Assembly: GCA_001828855.1 (NCBI GenBank)
Contig: MHZT01000035.1
Coordinates: forward strand, 124,001-188,000
Direction of reading: 5' to 3'
Length of the DNA stretch: 64,000 bases
Source of the DNA: Rhodobacterales bacterium RIFCSPHIGHO2_02_FULL_62_130
GTDB lineage: Bacteria; Pseudomonadota; Alphaproteobacteria; Rhodobacterales; Rhodobacteraceae
Below the pieces are notes generated by a model. It ran no database searches. It was not told where the DNA came from and saw nothing but the letters and a program-made list of their open reading frames with translations. Positions 43,858 through 53,500 of the stretch are shown in pieces. A program made the translations under genes and the position numbers. Positions within the stretch are counted from its first letter, which is position 1. Each line of letters begins with the position of its first letter.

Positions 43858-45399
43858 TCAGGATACATGATGCACCTCCTCCATCCCATGCGCTCCGCCC
43901 ATCATCAACCCGATCTGGTCCATCGTCAGCCCTTGCACGGGGCGCGGCGGGGTAAGGCGGCCTTCGTTCAGAACGGCGAAATTGTCGGATATTTCCAGCA
44001 GCTCATCCAGATCCTGACTGATCACCACCACCGCAGCGCCTTCGCTGGCACGGTCCAGAATGGCTTGGCGGATGGCGGCAGCGGCGGCGGCATCGACGCC
44101 CCATGTCGGCTGGTTGATCACGATGACATCGGGCGATTGGCTTAGTTCCCGCCCGATCACGAATTTCTGCAGGTTCCCCCCCGACAGCGCGCGGGCGGCG
44201 ACATGGGAACCGGGGGTGCGGACATCATAGGCCTTGATCACCCGATCCGCAAATTCGCGCGCGGCGGCCCAGTCGATAAAGCCGCGATTTGTCAGCCCCT
44301 TGCGGATCGCACCGGTCAGAAAGGCGTTTTCCACCAGTGACATATCGGGGGCAGCGGCATGGCCAAGGCGGTCTTCGGGGGCTGCGACAAAGCCGATGCG
44401 GCGGCGGTCGTTCGGGCCAAGCCTGCCCACCCCGACGCCGGTGGCCTTGACCATGCCTTCGTCAGATTTGATCTCGCCCGACAGCGCCAGCAGCAATTCG
44501 TCCTGCCCGTTGCCCGCCACGCCCGCGATGCCCAAGACCTCGCCGCGCGCGACGGCAAAGCTGATGCCTTTCAGCGAGGTGCCGAAGGGGATGGGCGAGT
44601 TTACCGTCAGATTGGCGGCCTCAAGCGCGGGATGGGTCTGCGGCCATTCGGTTTTGGCGCCTTTTTCCGGCGGGGTCAGCACGGCGCCGACCATCATCTC
44701 GGCCATCTCGCGGGCGGTGCGGTCGCGGGGGGTGCAGGTGCCAACCACGCGGCCCCGGCGCAGGATCGTCGCCTCGTCACAGAGGGCGCGGATTTCTTCC
44801 AGCTTGTGGCTGATATACAGGATCGCGGTGCCTTCGGCCGACAGTTGCCGCAGGGTGCGGAACAGGATTTCCACCTCTTGCGGCGTCAGAACCGAGGTGG
44901 GTTCGTCCATGATCAGCAGTTTCGGGTCCTGCAACAGGCAGCGGATGATCTCGACCCGCTGGCGTTCGCCCGCTGACAGATCGCCGACCATGCGGCTGGG
45001 GTCCAAGGGCAGGCCATAGGCATCCGACACTGCCCTGATCTTCGCCGCCAACGCGCCCATCGGGGGCGGATTTTCCATGCCAAGGGCGACGTTTTCAGCG
45101 ACGTTCAGCGCCTCGAACAGGGAAAAATGCTGGAACACCATCGCCACGCCGCTGGCCCGCGCGACGCGGGGTTCGGGCGGCGCATAGGCGGCCCCGCGCC
45201 ATGTCATACGGCCCTGATCGGGTTTGACCAAGCCATAGATCATCTTGACCAGCGTAGACTTGCCCGCGCCATTTTCTCCAAGCAAAGCATGCACTTCGCC
45301 CTGCCTGATCTGGAAGGATACGTCAGCATTGGCCACCACGCCGGGATAGCCCTTGGTCACGCCCTCGACCGACAGAAGCACCGGTTTTTCCGCACTCAT
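43858..45399 (-). CDS. ABC transporter ATP-binding protein with two nucleotide-binding domains
   Basis: The 513-aa protein has two ABC domains, as in RbsA- and nucleoside-type importers. Domain 1 has Walker A GENGAGKST (near 40), signature LSAGERQRVEIIRCL and Walker B LLIMDEPTSVL. Domain 2 has a degenerate Walker A (GVAGNGQDELLLAL), signature LSGGNLQKFVIGREL and INQPTWGVD in place of Walker B. Degeneration of one site is normal in this family. The start at 45399 overlaps the xdhC stop as ATGA, tying transport to xanthine dehydrogenase synthesis. Confidence 0.93.
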   Translation of the reverse strand: MSAEKPVLLSVEGVTKGYPGVVANADVSFQIRQGEVHALLGENGAGKSTLVKMIYGLVKPDQGRMTWRGAAYAPPEPRVARASGVAMVFQHFSLFEALNVAENVALGMENPPPMGALAAKIRAVSDAYGLPLDPSRMVGDLSAGERQRVEIIRCLLQDPKLLIMDEPTSVLTPQEVEILFRTLRQLSAEGTAILYISHKLEEIRALCDEATILRRGRVVGTCTPRDRTAREMAEMMVGAVLTPPEKGAKTEWPQTHPALEAANLTVNSPIPFGTSLKGISFAVARGEVLGIAGVAGNGQDELLLALSGEIKSDEGMVKATGVGVGRLGPNDRRRIGFVAAPEDRLGHAAAPDMSLVENAFLTGAIRKGLTNRGFIDWAAAREFADRVIKAYDVRTPGSHVAARALSGGNLQKFVIGRELSQSPDVIVINQPTWGVDAAAAAAIRQAILDRASEGAAVVVISQDLDELLEISDNFAVLNEGRLTPPRPVQGLTMDQIGLMMGGAHGMEEVHHVS

Positions 45400-46346
45400 C
45401 CCGCGATCTCCTGTGTCATGGCGTGGCTTTGGGGCGATAGGAACGACAGCGCGACGCCAATGGCAATAGCTTGCGGGTGTTTGCCCAAGGACGGATCGCC
45501 GATCGGGCATTGGATGCGGGCGATGGCGGGGGCGCTATGGCCAAGGGCGGCAAGGCGGCTGCGAAACCGCGCCCATTTGGTGGCCGATCCGATCAGGCCC
45601 GCACGGGCAAAGCCGTGGCGCAGCAACCCGTCGCAGAGCGCAAGGTCAAGCGCGTGGGAATAGGTCAGCACCAGATGCTCGGCGTCTTGGGGGGCCAAGG
45701 CGATGGCGCGGGTGGGGTCGGCCACGGGCAGGGCGCGCACGGTGTCGGGGATGGTGGCGGGAAAGCGGTCTTGCGCCACGTCGATCCATGTTATCGCCAG
45801 ATCGGGCAGGGGGGCCATTACGCCGACCAACGCACGGCCGACATGGCCCGCGCCCCAGATCCACAGATGGCGGGTGGGGCGGGCGACGGGTTCGATCATC
45901 CAGCCTTGCAGCAGATGCGGGGCGGGCAGGTGGCCCATGCCCCGTGCGGTGGCCAGCAGGCGCTTGACTGCCAGCGGCATGGCTTGGGCGGTGGTGGGGC
46001 GGCTTTCGACGGGGCGGGCGATGACGGTTTCACCCGTCGCGGGCAGGGTGGCTGCGGTGTAAACCTCGGTCAGCAGGGTCACGGCCCCGCCGCAGCACTG
46101 GCCAAGGTTCGGCCCCAGCGCCTGACGGTCCAGCCTTGTGCCGCCTGTTGCCAGCAGATCGCGGGCGCGCCCCATCGCCAGCCATTCCAGCGCGCCGCCG
46201 CCGATGGTGCCGGATTGGCCGCCCTGCCAGACCAACATTGCGGCCCCGACTTCGCGCGGGGATGAGCCGTCAAAGCCTGCGATCACGATGCGGGCGACGC
46301 GGGTGTGGGCAGTGACGGCGGCGCGCAATTCCACCAGATCAAACAT
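45396..46346 (-). CDS. xdhC: Xanthine dehydrogenase accessory protein XdhC
   Basis: XdhC binds molybdenum cofactor, promotes its sulfuration and hands it to XdhB. The 316-aa protein has the XdhC N-terminal motif IVIAGFDGSSPREVGAAMLV (about 20-39), GQCCGGAVTLLTEV (about 83-96) and a Rossmann motif WIWGAGHVGRALVGVM (about 160-175). The start at 46346 lies inside the 3' end of xdhB (8-base overlap), and its own stop overlaps the ATPase gene as ATGA. Length fits the R. capsulatus protein. Confidence 0.93.
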   Translation of the reverse strand: MFDLVELRAAVTAHTRVARIVIAGFDGSSPREVGAAMLVWQGGQSGTIGGGALEWLAMGRARDLLATGGTRLDRQALGPNLGQCCGGAVTLLTEVYTAATLPATGETVIARPVESRPTTAQAMPLAVKRLLATARGMGHLPAPHLLQGWMIEPVARPTRHLWIWGAGHVGRALVGVMAPLPDLAITWIDVAQDRFPATIPDTVRALPVADPTRAIALAPQDAEHLVLTYSHALDLALCDGLLRHGFARAGLIGSATKWARFRSRLAALGHSAPAIARIQCPIGDPSLGKHPQAIAIGVALSFLSPQSHAMTQEIAG

Positions 46347-48660
46347 GGCGCACCCGTGCGATGGCATCCAGCACGCGTTCTGGCGTGGCGGGGGCGTCCA
46401 GTGCGGGGTAGATGGTGCCATCGCCGCAGGCGGCCACGGCATCCGACAGGGCGTAAAGCGCGGAAATTCCCAGCATGAAGGGCGGCTCGCCTACGGCTTT
46501 GGACTTGCCCACGGTGTCTTCGCGGTTGGGCTTGCCCCAGAGCGCCACGTTAAAGATGCGGGGGCGATCCGAGCAGGCGGGGATTTTATAGGTGCTGGGG
46601 GCGTGGGTTTTCAGATCGCCCTTGGCATCCCAGACCAGTTCCTCGGTGGTCAGCCAACCCGCGCCCTGCACATAGGCGCCTTCGACTTGTCCGATGTCCA
46701 AGGCGGGGTTCAGGCTGCTGCCGGTGTCGTGCAGAAGATCGGCGCGCAGGATGCGGTTTTCGCCGGTCAGGGTGTCGATCACCACTTCGGTCACCGCCGC
46801 GCCATAGGCGAAATACAGGAAGGGCCGCCCAGTGCCGCGCATCCGGTCCCAGATGATCTTGGGGGTGGCATAAAATCCGGTGGACGACAGCGAGACCCGC
46901 GCCTGATAGGCCCAGTTCGCGACTTGGGCAAAGCCGTAAACCTCGCCGCCCACGCGCACTTCGCCCTTGGTAAAGCGCACGGATGCGGGGGGGACGCCAT
47001 GCTTGTCGGCGATGAAAGCCGCCATGCGGGCGCGGATGGTTTCGGCGGCGGCGCGGGCGGCCATGCCGTTCAGATCGGTGCCGGAACTCGCGGCGGTGGC
47101 CGATGTGTTCGGCACTTTGGCGGTATCGGTGGCGGTGATTTTCACGACGGAAGGATCGACGCCGAACACGCCTGCTGTCACCTGTGCGACCTTCTGGAAC
47201 AGGCCTTGGCCCATTTCCGTGCCGCCGTGGTTCAGGTGGATCGAGCCGTCCTGATAGACATGCACCAAGGCCCCCGCTTGATTCAGGAAGGTCAGCGTAA
47301 AGGAAATCCCGAACTTCACCGGCGTCAGCGCAATCCCGCGTTTCAGGATCGGGCTGGTGCGGTTCCAGTCGGCAATCTCGGCCCGTCGCGCGGCGTAGCT
47401 CGATGTGCGCTCCAGTTCCGACACAAGGGCATCACCGATAAAATCCTCGACCGGCATATGATAGGGCGTGGTCTGCGGCATCATCTTGGCAGAAATACTC
47501 CCGCCGGAGGCATCCGCCCTGTCCGCATAGAAATTCGCCCGCCGGACCGCGACCGGATCGCGCCCTACGGCAAAGGCCGCGTGGTCCATCACCCGTTCGA
47601 TCCCGATCATCCCTTGCGGGCCGCCGAAACCGCGATAGGCGGTCGCGCTTTGGGTGTTGGTTTTCAGGCGGTGGCTTTCGATGCGGATATGCGGCAGGTG
47701 ATAGCAGTTGTCGGCATGCAGCATGGCGCGGTCGGCCACGGGCAGGGACAGATCCTGCGCCCAGCCGCAGCGGAACAGGTGGGTGAATTCAAGGCCCAGC
47801 ACGCGGCCTTGGTCGTCGATCCCGGCGCGGTAGGTGATGCGGCAATCGTGGCGTTTGCCGGTGATCATCATGTCGTCGTCGCGGTCATAGCGCATCTTGC
47901 AGGGCCGCCCCGTGGCGCGGGCGGCGATGGCGCAGGCGATGGCAAGGGCGTTGCCTTGGGATTCCTTGCCGCCGAAACCGCCACCCATCCGGCGCACCTC
48001 GACCCTGACCGCGTTCATCGGCAGGTGCAGGGCATGGGCGACCTTGTGCTGGATTTCGGTCGGGTGCTGGGTTGAGGAATGGATCAGCATATCCCCGCCC
48101 TCTTGCGGCAGGGCGGCTGCGATCTGGCCTTCCAGATAGAAATGCTCCTGCCCGCCGACATCGAAGCTGCCTTCGATCACGCGGGGGGCTGATGCGATGG
48201 CCGTGGCGGCATCGCCTTTGGCCCAAGTGATCGGGCCGGATTCAAAGCGGCTGTTGGCGGCAAGGGCATCGTCGATGGTCAGGAGGGCGGGGCGGGGGGC
48301 ATAGGTGATGCGCCCCAGACGCGCGGCGCGGCGGGCGGCGAGGTGCGACTCTGCGATGACCAGAAACACCGGTTGGCCGATGTAATGCACGGTGCCGGTG
48401 GACAGCAGGGGTTCGTCATGGGCTGAGGGGCTGCAATCGGGCATCTCGGGCAGGTCTGGCGCCGCGATCACCGCGATGACGCCTTCGGCGGCGCGGACCG
48501 CTGCAAGGTCAAGTCCGGTGATCTCGCCATGCGCGCAGGTCGAAAGGCCAAAGGCCAGATGCAGGGTGTTGGCGGGCAGGGGGATGTCATCGACATAGCG
48601 GGCCTGACCCGTGACATGCAGGGGGGCCGCGTCGTGGGGCAGGGGTTTGCCAAGGCTCAT
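46339..48660 (-). CDS. xdhB: Xanthine dehydrogenase molybdenum subunit XdhB
   Basis: XdhB carries the molybdopterin site that oxidises hypoxanthine to xanthine and uric acid. The 773-aa protein begins with the aldehyde oxidase/xanthine dehydrogenase pattern HVTGQARYVDDIPLP (about 15-29), has GGFGGKESQGNALAIA and the PNTSATAASSGTDLNGMA segment. Active-site Glu is E725 in SKAVGEPPFMLG, matching the essential Glu of the R. capsulatus enzyme. Length is as in that enzyme. GGAG lies upstream. The start overlaps the stop of the small frame orf63 by ATGA rather than that of xdhA directly. Confidence 0.95.
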   Translation of the reverse strand: MSLGKPLPHDAAPLHVTGQARYVDDIPLPANTLHLAFGLSTCAHGEITGLDLAAVRAAEGVIAVIAAPDLPEMPDCSPSAHDEPLLSTGTVHYIGQPVFLVIAESHLAARRAARLGRITYAPRPALLTIDDALAANSRFESGPITWAKGDAATAIASAPRVIEGSFDVGGQEHFYLEGQIAAALPQEGGDMLIHSSTQHPTEIQHKVAHALHLPMNAVRVEVRRMGGGFGGKESQGNALAIACAIAARATGRPCKMRYDRDDDMMITGKRHDCRITYRAGIDDQGRVLGLEFTHLFRCGWAQDLSLPVADRAMLHADNCYHLPHIRIESHRLKTNTQSATAYRGFGGPQGMIGIERVMDHAAFAVGRDPVAVRRANFYADRADASGGSISAKMMPQTTPYHMPVEDFIGDALVSELERTSSYAARRAEIADWNRTSPILKRGIALTPVKFGISFTLTFLNQAGALVHVYQDGSIHLNHGGTEMGQGLFQKVAQVTAGVFGVDPSVVKITATDTAKVPNTSATAASSGTDLNGMAARAAAETIRARMAAFIADKHGVPPASVRFTKGEVRVGGEVYGFAQVANWAYQARVSLSSTGFYATPKIIWDRMRGTGRPFLYFAYGAAVTEVVIDTLTGENRILRADLLHDTGSSLNPALDIGQVEGAYVQGAGWLTTEELVWDAKGDLKTHAPSTYKIPACSDRPRIFNVALWGKPNREDTVGKSKAVGEPPFMLGISALYALSDAVAACGDGTIYPALDAPATPERVLDAIARVRHV

Positions 48661-48848
48661 GCGCCCAACTCCAGCAGGTTGACGGGGGTGGGTGCAATGT
48701 CGAGGACGCAGCGGGTCAGCAGGTAAGCGGCAGGGGCGCGGCGGAGTGGCAGGGGTTGGTCATTGGGTGCGCAGGCGGCGCGTGGGGCGGGTGCTGGGGA
48801 TTGCACGAAGAGGGCGGTTTTGTGGGGCAGGGCGGGGGCGATGTTCAT
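48657..48848 (-). CDS. Small frame orf63 with a duplicated xdhA 3' end
   Basis: The 63-codon frame starts at an ATGA overlap with the xdhA stop and ends at an ATGA overlap with the xdhB start, so ribosomes could pass through all three. Its last 25 or so residues ([20 protein letters not shown] and onward) repeat the end of XdhA ([20 protein letters not shown] and onward) with an 18-base deletion. The DNA is similar too: both stretches share the CAGCTCCAGCA/CAACTCCAGCA and GTCAGCAGGT blocks. The first 38 residues (Pro/Ala-rich) resemble nothing I know. It may be a translated relic that preserves coupling, or a real small protein. Confidence 0.5.
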   Translation of the reverse strand: MNIAPALPHKTALFVQSPAPAPRAACAPNDQPLPLRRAPAAYLLTRCVLDIAPTPVNLLELGA

Positions 48849-50281
48849 GCGTCCAGCTCCAGCACATTGACCGGCGCGCCGGAAAGGTCGTGGACGTAGC
48901 GCGTCAGCAGGTTCTGTGCGGTGGTCAGGCGGTAGGCGGCAGAGGCGCGCATGTCGGACAGGGGTTGGAAATCGCTGGCAAAGGCGGCGCGGGCCGTGGC
49001 GAGTGTTTCGGGCGTCAGGGGTTGGCCCAGAAGCGCCGTTTCGACCGCGCGGGCGCGTTTGGGGATGCCTGCCATGCCGCCAAAGGCGATGCGGGCGGCG
49101 GTGACGCGGCCTGCGTCAAGGGTGATGTTGAAGCAGCCGCAGACGGCGGAAATATCTTGGTCAAACCGCTTGGTGATCTTGTAGCAGCGCAGGGCGGGGG
49201 CTTGGGCGGGGATCGAGATGCCGGCAACAAACTCGCCCGGCTGGCGGTCTTGTTTGCGGTAATCGAGGAAGAAATCCTCAAGCGGAATTGCGCGCAGGGT
49301 ATCGCCGCGCCGCAGGTGCAGCGTGGCCCCCAGCGAGATCAGCGCGGGCGGCCCGTCGCCGATGGGCGAGCCGTTGGCGATATTGCCGCCGATGGTGGCG
49401 GCGTTGCGCACCTGTTCCGAGGCATAGCGGCGCAGCAGTTCCGCAAAGGACGGGTGATGCGGGGCGATGGCCTCGCGCAGGGCTGCGATGGTGACGCCTG
49501 CGCCGATATGGAGCTGCCCGCCCGCGCGCTCGATCTGTTGCAGATCGGTGATGCCGCCAAGGAAAACCGGCTTGGGAAGATCACGCAATTGTTTGGTGAC
49601 CCAGAGGCCGACATCGGTGGCCCCTGCGATCAGGGTGGCATCGGGGTTTTGCAGATACCAGTCGGCGAGGTCATCGCTGGTGGTCGGGCGCAGGGCAGAA
49701 AAATTCTTCTGCGAAGAATTTTGGGGGGCTGTCTGCCCCCCTCGGCCTGCGGCCTCACCCCCCGAGGATATTTGGGCAAAGGGGATTTCGGAATCGGTGG
49801 TCATCCAAGCGGGGACGGGGGCGGATTCGGCGGCGGTCGCGGCGCGGATGATCGGGGCGTAGCCGGTGCAGCGGCAGAGGTTTCCGGCAAGGGTGGTGTC
49901 GTGGTCGGTGCGCCCGTTGGCGTGGTTGGTGGCCATCGAGACGATGAAGCCGGGAGTGCAAAAGCCGCATTGGCTGCCGTGATGGGTGATCATTTCGGAT
50001 TGGACTGGGTGGAGTTCGCCCTGCGGGCCTGCGATGCCTTCGACGGTGCGGACGGATTTTCCGTGCAGTTGTGGCAGAAAGAGGATGCAGGCGTTCAGCG
50101 CCTTTGGCCCGTTTGCATCGGTGACCATGACGGTGCAGGCGCCGCAATCGCCTTCGTTGCAGCCCTCTTTGGTGCCGCACAGCCCTGCGGTTTCGCGCAG
50201 ATAATCGAGAAGCGTCCGCGTTGGCGGTTGATCCGACAGGCGCAGGGGCGTTCCGTTCAAGAGAAACGCGATCTCGGTCAT
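48845..50281 (-). CDS. xdhA: Xanthine dehydrogenase small subunit XdhA with repeat-derived insert
   Basis: XdhA carries two [2Fe-2S] clusters and FAD and passes electrons to NAD. Cluster ligands are C41, C46, C49 and C65, then C105, C108, C136 and C138 (CGFC and CRC). The FAD domain begins near 200, with [15 protein letters not shown] and [20 protein letters not shown]. Residues about 164-196, in the linker between domains, are encoded by repeat copy A5 in frame. At 478 aa it is longer than the R. capsulatus protein (about 462, from memory). The start at 50281 follows CAGGA. It heads the operon and is divergent from dnaE across 232 bases in which I could not place a promoter. Confidence 0.93.
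   Translation of the reverse strand: MTEIAFLLNGTPLRLSDQPPTRTLLDYLRETAGLCGTKEGCNEGDCGACTVMVTDANGPKALNACILFLPQLHGKSVRTVEGIAGPQGELHPVQSEMITHHGSQCGFCTPGFIVSMATNHANGRTDHDTTLAGNLCRCTGYAPIIRAATAAESAPVPAWMTTDSEIPFAQISSGGEAAGRGGQTAPQNSSQKNFSALRPTTSDDLADWYLQNPDATLIAGATDVGLWVTKQLRDLPKPVFLGGITDLQQIERAGGQLHIGAGVTIAALREAIAPHHPSFAELLRRYASEQVRNAATIGGNIANGSPIGDGPPALISLGATLHLRRGDTLRAIPLEDFFLDYRKQDRQPGEFVAGISIPAQAPALRCYKITKRFDQDISAVCGCFNITLDAGRVTAARIAFGGMAGIPKRARAVETALLGQPLTPETLATARAAFASDFQPLSDMRASAAYRLTTAQNLLTRYVHDLSGAPVNVLELDA
49698..49794 (-). repeat. Repeat family A, copy A5, inside the xdhA reading frame
   Basis: Read on the minus strand, it has the head AAATCCCCTTTGCCCAAATA, the G run, the block shared with A4, the GGGGGGCAGACAGCCCCCC hairpin and an AT-rich hairpin with perfect 10-base arms (AAAATTCTTC/GAAGAATTTT). 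It adds no stop and no frameshift to xdhA. Confidence 0.88.
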
Positions 50282-50513
50282 GGTCAATCCTGCCGCGGTC
50301 TCCCCGTTCCTGGCCATCTGCGCGCCCGCCCGATGCGGCGGAAAGCGGGTCGCGCGACCTTTGGGCTTTGCCCCTTGTTGTTGGGGCTATTGAAGCCTGC
50401 ACGGGGATGATCTGGCAAGCATTACCTTTCGGGAAATTCTGGAAGCAGTTTCGGGATTTGCCGTGCAATCGGGCGCTCTTTCGCAGGACGCGCCGCTTCG
50501 ATAGGCTAAGGGG

Positions 50514-53500
50514 ATGTCAGCACCCCGATTCATCCATCTGCGCGTCCATACCGAACATTCGCTTCTTGAGGGGGCGGTGCCTGTGAAGGCGCTGTGCAAG
50601 CTGTGCGCCAAGCTTGAGATGCCTGCGGTGGCGGTGACCGATACCAACAACATGTTCGCCGCGCTGGAGTTTTCGGTGACGGCCAAGGACAACGGGGTGC
50701 AGCCGATCGTGGGCTGTCAGGTCTCGGTGGCGTTCGATCCGGCGGCGGTGGGGGAAAAGCCGCGTGCACCTGCGCCTGTGGTTCTGCTGGCGCAGAACGA
50801 GGCGGGGTACATGAACCTGATGAAGCTGAACTCTTGTCTTTATATCGACAAGGGCGGGGCTTTGCCGCAGGTGACGGTGGCCGAGTTGGAGCAGTATTCG
50901 GGCGGGCTGATCTGCCTGACCGGCGGGGCCGAGGGGCCTTTGGGGCGGCTGGTGCAGGGCGGGCAGGTGCCGAAGGCGCGCGTCTTGGCCGAGCGGTTGG
51001 CTGCGGCATTTGCGGGGCGGCTTTATGTGGAGTTGCAGCGCCATCCCGGTGAGGGCGGGCGGTTGCCGGATGGCGAGGCCGCGACGGAACGCTGGTTTCT
51101 GGAGACGGCCTATGAGTTGGGGCTGCCCATCGTGGCAACCAATGATGTCTATTTCCCGAAAACCGACATGTACGAGGCGCATGATGCGCTGATCTGCATT
51201 GCGGAAGGGGCCTATGTCGATCAGCAGCAGCCGCGCCGCCGGCTGACTCCGCAGCATTATTTCAAGACCGAGGCCGAGATGGCCACCCTGTTCGCCGATC
51301 TGCCCGAGGCGTTGGAGAACACGGTGGAAATCGCGCGGCGTTGTGCCTTTGCGGCCTATAAACGCAAGCCGATCCTGCCGACCTTTGCCGAGGACGAGGT
51401 CAGCGAATTGCGGCGGCAGGCGAATGAGGGTTTGCAGGCGCGTTTGGCGATCATCCCGCATGCGGTCAGCCCCGAGGAGTATCAGGCGCGGCTGGATTTC
51501 GAGTTGGGGATCATCGAGAAGATGGGCTTCCCCGGTTACTTCCTGATCGTGGCCGATTTCATCAAATGGGCCAAGGATCACGGGATTCCGGTGGGGCCGG
51601 GGCGGGGGTCGGGCGCGGGGTCTCTGGTGGCCTATGCGCTGACGATCACCGATCTTGATCCCTTGCGCTATGCGCTGCTGTTCGAACGGTTCCTGAACCC
51701 TGAACGGGTGTCGATGCCCGACTTTGACATCGACTTCTGCATGGATCGCCGCGAGGAAGTGATCCAGTATGTCCAGCAGAAATACGGTCGCGACAAGGTG
51801 GGGCAGATCATCACCTTTGGCGCGCTGTTGTCCAAAGCGGCGGTGCGCGACGTGGGGCGCGTGTTGCAGATGTCTTACGGGCAGGTGGACCGGCTGTCGA
51901 AGATGATCCCGGTTGAGGGGGTGAAACCTGTCAGCATCACCAAGGCGCTGGCAGATGAACCCCGTCTGCGCGAGGCGGCGAAGGAAGAGGTGGTCGCGCG
52001 GCTGCTGAATTACGGCGCGCAGATCGAGGGGCTGTATCGTAACGCTTCGACTCACGCCGCGGGGGTGGTGATTGGCGACCGTCCGTTGGACGAGTTGGTG
52101 CCGCTTTATCAAGACCCGCGCTCGGACATGCCAGCCACCCAGTTCAACATGAAATGGGTCGAGGCGGCGGGGCTGGTGAAGTTCGACTTTCTGGGGCTGA
52201 AAACCCTGACGGTGATCCAGAACGCGCTGGACCTGTTAAAGCTGCGCGGGGTGGATATCGATATCTCGCTGATCCCGCTGGATGACAAACCGTCCTATGA
52301 CCTTTACGCGGCGGCCAAGACAGTTGCGGTGTTTCAGGTGGAATCCAGCGGCATGATGGATGCGCTGCGGCGCATGAAGCCGACCTGTATCGAGGATATC
52401 GTGGCACTGGTGGCGCTGTATCGTCCCGGCCCGATGGAGAATATCCCGACCTATTGCGAGGTGAAGAACGGGCTGAAGGATCTGGAGTCGATCCATCCGA
52501 CCATCGATCATATCCTTGCCGAGACGCAGGGGATTATCGTTTACCAAGAGCAGGTTATGCAGATTGCTCAGGTGATGGCGGGGTATAGCCTTGGCGGGGC
52601 CGACCTGTTGCGCCGCGCGATGGGTAAGAAGATCGCCGAGGAGATGGCCAAGGAACGGCCCAAGTTCGTGGAAGGTGCCAAAAAGACCCATAACGTGCCG
52701 GAGAAGAAAGCGGGTGAAGTCTTTGACCTGTTGGAGAAATTCGCCAACTACGGCTTTAACAAATCCCACGCGGCGGCCTATGCGGTGGTGTCCTATCAGA
52801 CCGCCTATCTGAAGGCGAATTACCCCGTCGAATTCATGGCGGCGGTTATGAACTGCGATATTCACCTGACCGACAAGCTGGCAGTGTATAAGCGCGAGGT
52901 TGACAAGCTGGGCATCAAGACGGTGGCCCCTTGTGTGAACGCCAGCCTTGCCACCTTTACCGTGCGTGAGGGGCAGGTGATCTATGGGCTTGGTGCGCTG
53001 AAAGGGGTCGGCGCGGATGCGATGCAGTTGATCGTCAACGCGCGGCGGTCTGAACAGGGCGGCGAAAAGCCCTTTGCCACCCTGTTCGATGTCGCCCGCC
53101 GTGTTGATCTGAAACGGGTGGGCAAGCGCCCGCTGGAGATGCTGGCGCGGGCGGGGGCGTTCGACCAGTTGGACCCGAACCGCGCGCGGGTGTTTGAGGC
53201 GCTGGATGGGCTGGTCGCCTATTCCGCCGCGATCCATGAGGCGAAATCCTCGAACCAAGTCAGCCTGTTCGGCGAGGCGGGGGCGGATATTCCCGAACCG
53301 CGCCTGCCCTTCCGCGATGACTGGCAACCGGTGGAACGGCTGACGCAGGAACATCTGGCCATCGGGTTCTACCTGTCGGGTCACCCGCTGGATGACTACA
53401 TGACCGCGCTGAAACGCAAGGACGTCAAGACCCTGACCGAAGTGACGGCACTGGCCGAACGCGGCCCGCTGATCGCCAAGATCGCGGGGGCGGTGTCGTC

